A DNA stretch of 64,000 nt from Pseudeuparius sepicola (GCA_963920635.1 OY987303.1:18268175-18332174); one strand, 5' to 3'. Positions 1-11,204 are shown, counted from the stretch's first letter. Numbers and translations: made by a program. Notes: generated from the sequence alone by a model not told the origin.

Positions 1-143
1 CAGCCCCCCCTAAAAATACGACCTAGTTACGTCTATGGTTCCATGATTATTGTTAGAATATATTGTTTGTGCAATGTTGGCTATTTTGACATAGCTGACT
101 TATCTAATTAAATGAAAAACACGTTATACCTAATCGAAGACTA

Positions 144-840
144 CAGGCTAAAAAGGATGAGGGTCCACAAAAATCCGTATTACAGAGCAAAATAGACGGC
201 AGTACCTAGTAAAATGCGTTTTAATATTGCCTGTACTGGGTAAAAAGGATGAAGGTCCACTCGATGTATGCAAAACGGATGAGAGCCCAAAATTCCCCCA
301 CCATGTGCTGGCATTTCTAAGGTTATGTTATTTACATGTGGTTTGTTTTATTCCAAACAGTTCACTTTTCCTTGAAGCCAGAGTACATACCTCGCGTGTG
401 TTTGGTTGCGATTTTTTTGCAATACGTGTGTTACCATTGCATTTTTAAGATGTCTGAGAGTTATATGCTACCAGTGACTAAAAAAAGGTTAAAATTATGA
501 GTTTTTGTGGTGTAGAAGCTCAACTCTACTTTGAAAATTTACCATGTAACTAAATTTCATTTATATAAAATACATTTTAAATGAATATTGATTTTTTTGC
601 CGACTTTCATCTTTTTTTCCCGGACTTAATGTACTTAACCCCCTTTTACAATTTCTCTGGACGCCCATGTTAAAAAAATATTACTAACAAAACGTTTTAC
701 CAAAACAAGAGACCCCAGCTAACATTTTAAAAATTGGTTAGTAAGAACAAGTCTATTTCTTAAATAGATAGAGGGATTTAAACCTTAAAATTTGTTTTAC
801 TCAAAACTTTTGTTTGGTGACCCTCATCCTTTTTAGCCTG
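144..840. mobile_element. Non-autonomous TIR element with 22-bp perfect ends
   Basis: The two ends are perfect 22-bp inverted repeats beginning CAGGCTAAAAAGGATGAGGG (144-165 and 819-840). Two degenerate direct copies of the same motif lie just inside the left end (about 237-258 and 268-288), like subterminal transposase-binding repeats. There is no convincing ORF and no clear target-site duplication. The superfamily is not assigned. Confidence 0.6.
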
Positions 841-1043
841 CACTTATATTATGAGTGTGACAAAGCATAGACCCAAATAAAATGTCACATTATAAGACAT
901 ATTAAGTGTGATTGTTAAGTTTCCAAAGGTAACTGGATTATTTCTACTAATGTTGACCAACTTGTCGCATAATATAAAAAAGTCAAATTGAATAAAACTA
1001 CTGGAGCCGTAGCATGCTTATTGTAAGAGATAGAAGAAACCTT

Positions 1044-1365
1044 TTATATTCAAAACTGATGACATTGAGAAGGTTTATGCAACTAGGTGCTCAGATACTT
1101 TCAGAAAATTACACAAGGACTTCGGCTTTCTTGAGGCCATGACAATTTTTGTAGATTTGAGTTTTCTTTAGTATCTATTGCGCGAAGAGTTGAGCATGGA
1201 TAAAAGTGACATATTTTATTATCTTACGTTTTTTGTTGCGGGGCGCAAAATAAGAGAGAAAATCGCTTTAACAATAAATAAATAAATAAATTTCATAGCC
1301 TCTAAAACTATCTGAGCACCCTCTTGCATAAACCTTCTCAGTGCCATCAATTTTCAATATAGAAG
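1044..1365. repeat. Foldback repeat with about 50-bp arms
   Basis: The arm around GAGAAGGTTTATGCAA (about 1068) reappears as the reverse complement near 1325 (TTGCATAAACCTTCTC), with further matching sequence on both sides (GGTGCTCAGATA and TATCTGAGCACC). The loop contains an ATAAATAAAT run. It is probably a small non-autonomous DNA element. Confidence 0.55.
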
Positions 1366-1865
1366 TTTTGTTCTTTTTTTATATTGCGCAACAAGTTGAT
1401 CAAGTTCCATTTCAGCGTAACCTACCTATTCAAAATTGCCACGTTTCTGTTTTCTATGTTTTTTTTTGAAGGACGCAAAATAAGCTAGAAAATCGCGGTG
1501 GTAAACCTATAAAATCATACTGTACAAATGCTGTACAAATACAAGTGGCATCAGGTGTGGGGTAAAAACGTACACACAAGTTCAAGCGTTAGCGTTGAAT
1601 GAATGAATTCCATCCTTCAACGGTTAAAGTAGATAGTGTTTATGCAGTTCAAATGGTCCGATTCCTTAGTTCCATTTTAAAATACTTATTATGTCTAAGC
1701 GCTATTTGAGACAGAAGCCGTTTAATGGATATATCAGGGAATCGATGTGTTACTTTTCGTCTTGTTTTTTCCTGTTTAATTCGTTGATTGTTACCCTAAA
1801 CTCTATTCAAACTAAACGCAAGTGAAACATAAACACAAGTTGCTGCATGGCTAGAGCGTGATACG

Positions 1866-2049
1866 CACGTGATCGGCTTGCTATTGGCCAGCCGGCAATA
1901 AAGTCTGACACGGCGGGCGAGTGCAGCGGGTCGGTGTATCTTACAGAGGTGTATTGAGTTGCAAGTAGACCTTTATTTTTCCGATATAATTCTTTCGCTG
2001 CTTATTAATTGTTGGAGCTACGATTTGTATTAATAGTAGAAGTTTGCAG
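1866..2049 (+). promoter_or_regulatory. Candidate plus-strand promoter and noncoding first exon
   Basis: A GC-rich patch holds an E-box CACGTG (1866-1871) and an inverted CCAAT box (ATTGG, 1883-1887). About 160 bp further on is a consensus splice donor, TTTGCAG|GTAAGTGA, with the exon ending at 2049. No ORF of note precedes the donor, so this would be a 5'UTR exon of a plus-strand transcript running antisense to the myofilin-like gene. It is inferred from motifs only. Confidence 0.25.
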
Positions 2050-2293
2050 GTAAGTGAATGACTAGGCGTGCCATAAAAGTTTGTTTTTAAAGTTCTTAAT
2101 ACTGGGGCATATTATTTTAATATTTTATATTATAAAATTCATAGAGATCGTCCTTAATGCGGCCCTGCCTCGTATTAGCCCTCAGAATTGTTCACATGCT
2201 TCCATCGTGCAAATGTTTACGTGCCACTTGCATTTAGTTTGAAGAGAGTGTAAAGTGGTACAGTGGTACATCTGTAAAGATCTAAATACTTAC

Positions 2294-2589
2294 CTTTGTT
2301 GGTGTGGGCGAGAGTCTGCCGGACTGGGGCCACAGGGACGGGTACAGCTTGTCGAGCTCAGCCAGACGGTCCAAGTGGTTCAACCAGGACTGGTGGGGGT
2401 CCCATTTGCTGGGCGACGGTGGCGGTGGTCTCTTGCTGTAGACGAGATACAGTGGGTAGCGCGAGAACGGGTACGTGGTGTGGAAGATGCTGCTCGGCCA
2501 TTGGGATGGTTCGCGGCCCTTCACGCGGTCGATGTGGTCGCGCCAGGCGCCGTCGGCGTCGAACGCCTTGGGTTTGGCTACGTGGAACA
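2294..2589 (-). CDS. Mf: Myofilin-like protein, third coding exon (residues 111-210)
   Basis: Continuation of the minus-strand muscle gene begun at 9974. The acceptor CCCGCAG|TG (AG at 2591-2590) and the donor ACAAAG|GTAAGT (GT at 2293-2292) bound a 296-nt exon. The first two bases complete a Val codon begun in the previous exon, then 98 codons follow and the exon ends in phase 0. The peptide is rich in aromatic residues, Pro and basic/acidic pairs (VFHVAKPKAFDADGAWRDHI near its start, a PPPPSPSKW run, then LNHLDRLAELDKLYP), with no signal peptide or membrane segment. It is strongly GC-biased against an AT-rich background. The next exon, with the stop codon, is either below 2294 or outside the window; I could not place it. 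The plus-strand ORFs over this span are shadows. The myofilin identity is my recognition of the whole protein and should be checked. Confidence 0.8.
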
Positions 2590-2728
2590 CTGCGGGTCAG
2601 ATCGGTTCGGTCAGTCAAAGGGTCAGTTCGATAGTCGCGGAATTCCGCCATAAGTAGAATAATAACTGGGGTTTGTTAAGTGTCAAACTGTTCAACGTTA
2701 GACGAATCAGGCAAATTTGCCGCGTTTT

Positions 2729-2871
2729 AGGGCCGCCTGCCACTTCAGCTCCCTGCGGGAACTTTCTTCCGTAAACCAATCAGATTGTTCGACATTATGT
2801 CCCAAAAGAAGTATATGATTGGTTTATAGAAGACAAGTTCCCGCAAAAAGCTGAAGTGGAAGGCGGCCCTT
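2729..2871. mobile_element. Foldback MITE, 143 bp
   Basis: Two arms of about 55 bp starting AGGGCCGCCTGCCACTTCAG pair with CTGAAGTGGAAGGCGGCCCT at the right end. Pairing continues through GCGGGAACT and TAAACCAATCA to a short loop. It has no coding capacity and sits in the intron. Confidence 0.75.
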
Positions 2872-3087
2872 TCAGCGAGACAGGTTTCAACTTCGCAATA
2901 AGTGAGACAAGGACGCGTGATGAACGTGTCACGTGATGGGCGCCAAATATCATCGAAATGATATATAGTATGGAAGTCGCGGTATGAATATCGCGTAATG
3001 GACGAATTCCATTGAGAATGTCTTCCAACACTGCAACAGCACTTTGAATATGTACATATTTAGAAAACTACACAGAAAACAATAATT

Positions 3088-3230
3088 ATATTTGTATTTT
3101 AAAGAACGAAAACTAATAATAACCACATAATAAATGGAAGTTAAAGAAGAAAAAGACAGAGAACCGTTGCAACTGACACAAACGACAGGAGGAGACTGAC
3201 GTCTACGTTTTGCCTATTTGTTATGTGATT
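3088..3230 (+). repeat. Dispersed repeat, shared with 59898-60050
   Basis: The stretch starting TATTTTAAAGAACGAA and running through ACTAATAATAA, AATAAATGGA and GTTTTGCCTATTTG resembles 59898-60050 with scattered substitutions and indels. The family is unknown. Confidence 0.5.
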
Positions 3231-5822
3231 TATTTGTTGTTCCATTTACTCAAGTTTGGCTGCCAGTTTCTCTACATACCTATCAATTCGATGGTTTAAT
3301 AATTATGTTGACAGTCCAGAATTTCGTTTGCTTTGTAAACATCTGCTAGCTATACCTATTTGACCGATTTCGAAAATTTGCAAAAGTAAAAAATCTAAAT
3401 TTTGGAACATTACTTTTTTTCAAAATGGCAGTAACTATAATTATTTGTTTGACACGTGTCAAAAAAAATACCAATAGGTCAGTCCAACCAACTGTCATGA
3501 TCATCTGATATCTTAGTGGCCGCCGGAAGACAAAAAATGTTTGCATTTGTTTAACTGTTTAAAATGCCTTGTTTTTGTTGTGTTGTTAATTATTATTGAG
3601 GGAGTAGAGAAAGTCGAGATAACGTTAGTTTTACCCGAATTTCAAGTGTTTTGAGCTTTAAACATAAAAATGCAGACGCAAATTTTTCTCTATCAGAAGG
3701 AATAAATGAATACCTATAATTGCTATGAAAAGTGCGAATTTCATAACAAAAAGCAAAATAAACTTTTCTCACGCATGTTCAAAACGTTCAATTACAGGTG
3801 AATCAATTTTTACAGATTTTGTTTTATTTTTAAAAAGAATTTTTTACACTATTGATAGAAAAACTTTCAAAAGTGGAAGACGACTTGAACACTAATTGGG
3901 TTTCTTCGATAAATACTTCCTTCCTATCTATAAATAATTCAATGCACACATCTGACGGTGGCATAGATCCATTCTCCGAGTGTGTTTGACCTGTTAATTT
4001 TTTTTAGAGACCGCTGTAAATTATTTTCTTCAGGATTCGTTTATCTTTCCAACAACACAATGTTGTCTTCTATTTTTAATGCTCCACATGTCCACTAACA
4101 GGAATCCAAATATTTGATGGCATTTATGAATTAATCTGAAATACTTATCTAAATATTTCACTCACTGATTTATGTTTTTGAAGGCTTTTTGTCGCTTCAT
4201 CCTACAGCTTATTGTAAGCACCAAATAGGTAACAATGTCCATATTTTTGGTACTGGAGGAAATTTTGCAGCATTTGACTGAATATAGAGTGCATGAATCA
4301 GTGTGAATAGGTCTACCTTTTTAAAATATTTAGTTTTTATTTAGAGCCGGTCAGTGCTCCAATATTTTGAGCTTGTACATTTATAAATTAATCACTCACT
4401 GTCAATATCAATTGTTTATACGCGCTTATGACACAACAGAAAAACGAAAATAATCCAAAACTACAATTTTTACGACTAAATGTTCTAAAATAAATCAAAA
4501 ATATGCAAAATTCAGCAAAGCTTTAGGTATTTGTCCTCCAGACGCCATTTTGGACTGGATCAGCTGTTTTGTTGGACTGCCCTATAGTGCCAACGATACT
4601 AGTCTTATAGAGTATATATGGTATCACAACAAAATCGTAACCAGATAAAACACTGGACTCAAAACCTGTTGAAACGGATTTTATTTTTGAAATTCCAAAA
4701 GCATAGGTGAAAATATATACAATACAATTATTATTACTGATACTGAATATTAACTGAGTGGATTGAACTAAAAATATGAAAAATAACCATAAATATTTAA
4801 AATCTTAGTAACCACTGGTTAATTTTGGCATTCTATACACCATATAAAGTCAATAATAATTTATTAAAATTTAAACTTAATCTATTATTTAGAACTTTGC
4901 AATCTATTAATATTTTAAGTATCAATGAGCCATATTGGGAAGCCTTATTGTCAATGAATAGAGATAGAAATATGTATTCTACCTAAAAAAAAAATATACC
5001 TAGAACAACGTCCTAAGTAACGAGGCATTTCCTGTATAACCATTTGCACAAAAAGACTTTATTTCTATAAGTGAGTTAAAATTTGTTAAACATCTAAAAA
5101 AACTATTAGGCAATAAAAAAAACCTGTAAATAAATAAAATATCCAAGATTCAACAAGAAGTTAATTGAATTTTAATATTTACCTAAATATTGAAATAAAA
5201 TAACAACAATAATTGTGAAAAGTTTTTAGAACAGCAATTGATGCTATTTTAATTTGCCAAATAAATTCTGTTGCTTATTTTTTTTGCAACTTTGAAAACT
5301 TGGCGATGGCATTGAGACAATATTAAATTTAGTCTCTGGACAACCTTGGACTAAAATTTATTATTGTCTCGGTGCTGCTTTCAAATTCGAAGTTAACTTC
5401 AAGACATAATATTTTAAATTATGACCGAAGTGCACTGATCTGAGACACAAGTAAAAAAGGTGCATCTTTTGTTAGAATGGCAGTTATCATTCCTCAAAAT
5501 CAAAACGTGAAATTCCAGCAAATAGAAAAAAAATTGGCAAATGTAGGTATGAGATACTCACTTTTATTAATAGATGTTACCACCACGTATAGTGTCTCCA
5601 CGCAACTGAAATTTTGTGGAAAGCAAGCTCAGAATTTGGAGCCCGAATACTCCCCACCTCCCACCTATTTTTAAATATTTGTGTATTTTTAAAATTCATA
5701 ATACGAGGTGCCTTTAAAAACTATGTTTCTTCACACGATCATAAATAAAAATTTGCTTGTAGAAACGTATTATAAAAGAAAAAATAGATTAATTTAATCA
5801 ACAAGGTTTTTTAGCTGGGCAG

Positions 5823-6240
5823 TATAAATATCCCAGATTTCTGCCTCGACAACCAGTTTAACAAAAACATTTCGCGTAGTACGACTAACAATAAAATTAG
5901 TGAATTGGATAGTGACAGTGAAATATTTGTGTAAGAACTAACCGACATTTGAAACTATGAGTACAGTAAGATAATGTTTTATTGCAAAATTGATAATATA
6001 CAATATAGCTTTAAAGATCTTGTTTGTTATCCTACGTCTTGTTTTAGAGTGCTTTGTAGGCATGTCCAAAATAAGAAAGTCTGTATTTAAATATCAGCTT
6101 TCACATGTGCTTATAATAAACTGGATTAATATAGCACGTATTTACAAAAATAAACTACCAGTGTCAGGTCAAGGCCATTCAAACATTATGTTTTTACAAT
6201 ACCATAGAATAAATAATGCCCTACGTTTGTGATGGATATT
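5823..6240 (+). promoter_or_regulatory. TATA/Inr promoter with small first exon and short intron
   Basis: TATAAATA at 5823-5830 is followed 32 nt downstream by an initiator-like CCAGTT (A at 5855), which is the textbook spacing. The 113-nt leader ends in ATGAGTACA at 5967, directly at a donor GTAAGA. A matching acceptor after a pyrimidine-rich tract (CTTGTTTTAG) ends at 6046, giving a 79-bp intron. Splicing gives ATG plus five codons and then a stop. A separate 56-codon ORF starts at 6062 and ends at 6232. The unit may be a noncoding RNA or a short-ORF transcript; I do not recognise the peptide. Confidence 0.35.
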
Positions 6241-6850
6241 CGCGCTAGGTAAAATTTCTTGTTATGTTGTGGAAGAATGTAATATGTTAGTATAACATGC
6301 AGAAGCAAAGTGAAAAGCAGTTTTCTTACCTCCAAGGCGTCCAGCTCGACTCCCTTAAAAACTACTTACCTTAGAATTTATCATTCCGTAAAAATAATAT
6401 TTCAAAAATCTGGTAGGGGCGTCGAACAAAAAATTACTATTTGTGGATCGCCCTGGCAAATGCTAGAGCATTGCAGTGTGTTAAAAAAGCTCCGCTACGG
6501 GTAATTAGAAGCTACGTCTTCATTTCTTAAGTTAATTCGACAATTGACATATTCTACTATACATTTCTTACTATATCGCATGTGTAAGCACCGAAATTTA
6601 GGACGACTTGTACACAAGAGCCAAGCGTTAGTGTTGGACATATTATACGATATACGTTACGACAGAAAATGCAGGAGATTATTCCTTACATTGACGTTTT
6701 TTGCAAGAGAAGTTATCGCTTTGTTGAGTATCTGTTATATCGTTGTATGTGTAAGATACCCAAATAATAAGAACAGAATGACCAATCCTCTTACATGTTG
6801 TTAATATTTTGTTACACCAAGTATAGTAATTCAAATTAAATGACTGTATA

Positions 6851-6904
6851 TTAAGTCCTGTACTAAATGGATACGTTATAAGTCCTGTACTAAATGGATA
6901 AGTT
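6851..6904. repeat. 27-bp tandem duplication
   Basis: The unit TAAGTCCTGTACTAAATGGA plus seven bases occurs twice head to tail with one mismatch. Confidence 0.7.
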
Positions 6905-7778
6905 ATTTTTTTGTTAATAACAACAAAGGTGTCACTTTGTAGGATAAGTCAATTGTATGTACTTACATCCTGTAAATGGCTCAAGCATATGCGGGGGCGG
7001 CACACTGTATATATTAGCTTTTTTAAATATTTTATTAACTCAATAATAATAGTGTACAATATAAAGATACATACAATATTTTTAGATTATAGTACATAAT
7101 ACACACGACTTGCGAGATTATGCCACTGTGACATACAAGATAAGCTATTTTAACGTTTGTTCTTAAACGTATAAAGGCACGTAGTTGGCAGAACTTATTG
7201 AGAAGACACATCCGATTTGTTTGTATTCTTTTTATCGACACGACCTCGGTTTTTGTACAATATTTACAATAAAAGGCATTTACAGTGTATATCGTTGTGT
7301 TATTTCGTGTTAGGTAAACGTTAATAGTGTCAGTGAAGTGTAGGTATTAGTGTGGGAGTTCTCCATATTACATCACGTATAGATTAAAAATAGAGAGCTG
7401 GTTTCTGTATAAGGTTATTTTTTTGAAAAGTTAACTTTTGTGGCCGTTAAAAAGATACCCGTAAAAATGTGTTTTGATGGACAGTTGGGTTAATCCTCTA
7501 ATTTCCCTATCAAAAAAAGTGTTTTTGTTTGAGCGCAACTCAAAATGGCGCCAGATAAACAAGAGGAGCAGTGATTTGTTTACATTCTCTCGTCTCGCCT
7601 AACCTAACCACCAGATTTTCTGCGTCGACCGGAGGAGTAACCCGACCGCCCGCGCGCCTCCTAGCAATGTCGCGCACGCGTGCCACTGTCAACGCCTACT
7701 CGGACGGGTCGTGTCGCCGCCTAGAGACCTCGCCTAGCCCTCCCGCCTAGTAGCGCCCCCTGGTCGGCGCGGACTTAC

Positions 7779-8021
7779 CGGGCCGGTACCTGTCGAGCGA
7801 TCCGTAATTGTGTGGGTAGATGGCGCGCGGCGAGTAGCCGTAGGTGTCCCTGTGCAGGGGGTCGTAGCGGTAGCCGGGCCCGTGGATGCGCTCCGCGGCG
7901 TGGCTGGGGTCGTCGTAGATCGACTTGGTGTAGGGCCAGTCGGCCGATAGGTCGGGCAGCGGACGGAAGATGCCCCTGGGGCGGCTGTGCACCGGGTCGG
8001 TGGCCCGGATGTCGTCGGATC
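7779..8021 (-). CDS. Mf: Myofilin-like protein, second coding exon (residues 31-110)
   Basis: The acceptor GTTCCAG|GATCC (exon start 8021) and donor CGGCCCG|GTAAGT (exon end 7779) define a 243-nt exon that is phase 1 on both sides. Joined to the exon at 9884-9974 it reads on without interruption as ...SLK-G-SDDIRATDP. The segment is rich in Tyr, Pro, His and Arg, with WPYTKSIYDDP, GPGYRYDPLHRDTYGYSP and AIYPHNYG blocks typical of a small sarcomeric structural protein. It shows no enzyme motif. The tyrosine- and proline-rich character and the N-terminal block together suggest myofilin, an insect thick-filament protein of flight and body muscle. Another insect thick-filament accessory protein remains possible. 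It is embedded in a GC-rich island of about 430 bp. Confidence 0.85.
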
Positions 8022-8121
8022 CTGGAACACGGGAGGGGGTTAGACGGGGCAGTGACCGAAGTGATCTAGGTTTGGTTGCAGGCGTTCTGTACTTTCACGA
8101 ATTTTAAGCCGATGTTCCCTA

Positions 8122-8267
8122 CAGTTTGTTCAGCGAATGTTCAGCCCAACGTCACAACTCTCGTCCTTGTCTTACTCATGAATATACGATGGATATCGGT
8201 CGTATATTCACGAGTCAGACAAGGACGGGAGGTGTGACGTAGAGCCGAATATTCGCTGAACAAACTG
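8122..8267. mobile_element. Mariner/Tc1-type MITE, 146 bp, copy 1
   Basis: The terminal inverted repeats start CAGTTTGTTCAGCGAATGTT and are flanked by TA on both sides, as expected for Tc1/mariner target duplication. The whole element is a hairpin through GACAAGGACG... to a central TATCG. A second copy of the same length is at 27811-27956, and a solitary 14-base end (TTCGCTGAACAAAC) lies at 58437-58450. Confidence 0.8.
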
Positions 8268-8276
8268 TACCTATAT

Positions 8277-8622
8277 TTAAGAGGGAGTTGCCGACAGCGA
8301 AAGTAACGTTAGATTTCGTATTTTCTTAAGTTGTATAGCATAAAATCTAATAACATTTTACCTGGCAAAAATGTAGTACAAACATCTCTGTCTTCATTTT
8401 AATCATAAAATCTTACAAGCACTGCTTTGTTTTATAGGTTATGAAAACCTTGGAAAAAATAATAATTCCAGTGCATATGCTTTTACGATCTTATGCTTAA
8501 AATGAAAACAGATATGTTTGAACTAAATTTTTGCCAGGTAAAATGTTATTAGATTTTACGCTATACAACTTAAAAAAATACAAAATCTAACGTCACTTTC
8601 GCTGTCGGCAACCCCCTCTTAA
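8277..8622. mobile_element. 346-bp foldback element, copy 1
   Basis: The ends TTAAGAGGGAGTTGCCGACA and its reverse complement (AACCCCCTCTTAA at the right) pair for about 100 bp, including GTTAGATTT and GGTAAAATGTTATT. A half-copy lies at 55181-55292. It begins 9 bp after the preceding MITE and is noncoding. Confidence 0.75.
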
Positions 8623-9883
8623 CACAATACAACATCACACCTGACACTACTTTAGAAAAAGTGATGTCCCGTGTGGGGCAAATATTCATCCTTTGAACTG
8701 TGTGCGATAACCCAATTGTTTATATTTTTTGTGGTGAAGAGGGTTGGAGGATAATATCTGAGGGAAAATGCTGAATAGCACCCCATGATGCCAGATTTTT
8801 GAAAAAAAATGCTATTATTTTTAAAATTTTTGGTGTATAAACATCATTGTAGTTCACTCTTTACTGCAAAAAAGAGACACTTCGATATCTTAAACAAAAA
8901 ATTTAAAAGGTGTTCGCACTTGCGGTGGATCACCCTGTATGTTGTTTAAAATATCTAATAGTGATTATTTTCCTCATACTGCTTGCATCCAATAAGGTAG
9001 CTCCTTCCGTAAAAATCCAACCAATCATATGCCTCTGATAGCGATAATTATTGTACTTGTGCAGAAGCAAAGCGGTAATACCACTTGTGCAATTATCACT
9101 TCGTTGCTTAGCAACCGCGAATCTGTTCGATACAAACACGTACTTCTTAAAACTGGTGTGTTTTACACTGTTCTAAATTATTCAGCTTATAAAAATTATG
9201 TTGCGGTATTATTAAGCATTGTATCAATGAATTTATATAACTTTTACATTGCTAAATTGTTGTTATAAGACCTGCGTCTCTGTTTAAATTTATGACACAC
9301 ATTCAGAAAATAAACCAGCGGTATTAGCACAGGATAAACAATATCCAGTATGAAAAGTCGACGCCATTACCGAAAGTCACTACCGCCGAGATAAAAGGCG
9401 CCGACAGGAAGATATATACAACTGGGTATTCCCTCGACTGTGGTATTAGGGTGGTATTCGCCATCAAATGTCATTATGGGTCCTCTTTTTCGCTAACTAC
9501 TTTAAAAAAGTGTTAAATTATTACCACAAGTAAAGTTTTGAGCAAATGGGTTTAATTAATTTATTTCTTCATTAAAGCTAATGCTTATCTGTGCATGGAC
9601 TTCAGCTAGGCAAATTATCCTTTAAAAGCACAGTCAAAGGGCGCAATCACCGTTACCCAGCATAGCAAGCGCTTGCAAACAGAGTATATATATCTATCGT
9701 TGTCGTATACTTAGAAAAAACCGACAGCAAGAACATGCATGCGCTTTGGTGATGGTAGATGTAACCAAAGTATTTTATAGAATATAACGTAAAACTGATT
9801 ATTTGTCAAGGGCCTACGATAAAATTAACGAATATGATTTAAACAATTATGTTTTCGTTTCATGTTTAAAATAAGATGCTTAC

Positions 9884-10033
9884 CCTTGAGAGATCTGACG
9901 AAGGACTGCCAGAATTTGGCCTTCTTCGAGGCAGTCTCGTTCAGACCGATCATCTCCAAGTGATTTTTAAACATCGTGGCGGCTTTTCTTGTTCGGTTGT
10001 GGTCTTAGTTTATGCCCACTGATCGTTCGTCTT
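9884..10033 (-). CDS. Mf: Myofilin-like protein, start exon (coding 9884-9974)
   Basis: Minus-strand exon from an acceptor TTTCCAG|AAGACG (exon start 10033) through a 59-nt leader to ATG at 9974-9972. Thirty codons follow, then one base before the donor CAAGG|GTAAGC (GT at 9883). The start context is GCCACGATGT. The N-terminus MFKNHLEMIGLNETASKKAK continues into FWQSFVRSLKG. This short basic/hydrophobic block, followed by SDDIRATDP from the next exon, is what I recognise as the conserved N-terminus of myofilin. It has no signal peptide, consistent with a cytosolic sarcomeric protein. A TCAG-type initiator inside the leader (about 10016-10021) could mark an alternative start site. Phases match the two following exons exactly. 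Confidence 0.8.
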
Positions 10034-10779
10034 CTGGAAATAATGGTAAACTTCAACTTAAAATATCTTTCCAAAACATTGTTTATGTAAGTATAGATGT
10101 GCCTATTTCTGCCAGAAATCGTTAAACGGTCATTACAAATAAATTAATGTATAAATACTGTTTTGTTTAATGAATGCACATATATCTGAGGCACGTGCAT
10201 GTGGGCGCAAAAGTCGAACTAAATTGTTTTCAAGTTCTGAAAAAGTAAATATAGATGTCTAATAGCGTCATATTTCGCAATCAAATTTTTCTTTTATGTC
10301 AGGATAACTTTATAATAATGTCTTTGTAGAAAAATCACCGTTGAAGTCCAAGAACTGGGAACTGTAGATTCACCATTAGTCGATAAGAGAATGCGTGTTG
10401 TTTACTAGTTGTCTATTTTATCGAAGTAATTGAGGAAATGTTATCCTAGTTGAGATAAAATAAATTGCCACCCTTCCCTCGCACAAGCATGTGATTGCTT
10501 CTGGGGTATTATAATAAACTTTAAAAGTCAGACCTTGCAAACCAAAATATAATGTTCCAATATACTTACATCCTTAAAATTTGCAATTTTTGCCTGCTGC
10601 CTGCTTTTTTAGGTACATTAACCGTTTACTGTATCTATAAGTTTGGTACGTCAGTTCCGCAGATGCATAAGTATATGTAAGTTCCTTTTGTTAGACTTCG
10701 CCCTACTGCACATTTGTTACGGTGTTAACACTTGACGACATAAACATTAAAAGCAAGTTGTGTTGTTGTTTACTGTTAA

Positions 10780-11204
10780 TAAGCGAGTCCTTGCCTCGTT
10801 CGCGGATTTCTCTCGAAATAGGCCTGCGCCGAGTCTCAGCAGAGCAGGGCGATGTAGATGCCCACCAGGACGATACCTAAAAAATAGATGGCGAGTGCCG
10901 AGAGCTCCGCCGTGTCCATGGCGACGCCGTCGACTAATTTGGTGCGGGCCGAACGGGCGAGTGCCGCGCTATTTTTGCCGGCAGGCCGGCCAGTGGCCAG
11001 TGGCCGGCGGCCCGCCGCACCCAGTGGGCCGCTCTGTGGGCCCGGACTTTGTGTCGTTGTTGCAACTTTTTTTGCCCGAGTTTTAGTTATTTACATTGTA
11101 AGTGCACTTTCCTGGCCGAGGATGTTCTCACGGTCCTTAAAAGTACCTCCGAGGCCAAAAAAGAGCTTGCGCAAGAAAACTAACAGGGCACCGCGAACAG
11201 GTAC
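10780..11204 (-). other. GC-rich exon-like island carrying the micropeptide
   Basis: On the minus strand a long pyrimidine tract ending CCCTTCTCTGTAG| (AG at 11206-11205) would open an exon at 11204. The sequence then stays GC-rich through the micropeptide stop codon. An ATG directly followed by TAA near 11097-11092 is the only upstream start I noticed. No donor or poly(A) signal was found right after the stop. The exon may be a separate terminal exon or a cassette exon of the muscle transcript. The plus-strand ORFs across it are shadows. Confidence 0.45.
10836..10919 (-). CDS. 27-residue single-pass membrane micropeptide (sarcolamban-like?)
   Basis: ATG at 10919-10917 in a near-ideal context (GTCGCCATGG), 27 codons, TGA at 10838-10836. 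The peptide opens MDTAELSALAIYFLGI and ends GIYIALLC. It has a short acidic N-terminus (Asp2, Glu5), then one uninterrupted hydrophobic helix of about 21 residues and no basic residue. That is the size and layout of muscle SERCA-regulating micropeptides (the insect sarcolambans have 28-29 residues), and the IY near the C-terminus is reminiscent of them. The level of identity is too low to claim homology by eye. It lies on the same strand as the myofilin-like gene, about 0.8 kb upstream of its start exon. Codons are GC-rich and the island is exon-like, with a strong acceptor at 11204. It is too short for ordinary ORF calling. Function is inferred. Confidence 0.6.
   Translation of the reverse strand: MDTAELSALAIYFLGIVLVGIYIALLC

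Larger units (their letters stand above)
2590..7778 (-). other. Intron of the myofilin-like gene
   Basis: A 5.2-kb intron lies between the exons ending at 7779 and starting at 2589. It contains the foldback MITE at 2729-2871, a dispersed repeat near 3088-3230 that recurs at about 59898-60050, a 27-bp tandem duplication at about 6851-6904, and the candidate plus-strand promoter at 5823. Apart from these I see only AT-rich sequence with no supported gene. Confidence 0.7.
8022..9883 (-). other. Intron of the myofilin-like gene
   Basis: A 1.86-kb intron between coding exons 1 and 2. It holds the mariner-type MITE (8122-8267) and the 346-bp foldback (8277-8622). Nothing else is recognised. Confidence 0.75.

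Noticed and set aside
2255..2657. Several plus- and minus-strand ORFs over the GC-rich stretch
   Set aside because: Only the minus frame that has matching acceptor, donor and phase with the other exons is supported; the rest are shadows.
7734..8069. Alternative frames (98 aa minus, 85 aa plus)
   Set aside because: Shadow frames of the exon at 7779-8021; low-complexity Arg/Thr/Pro content.
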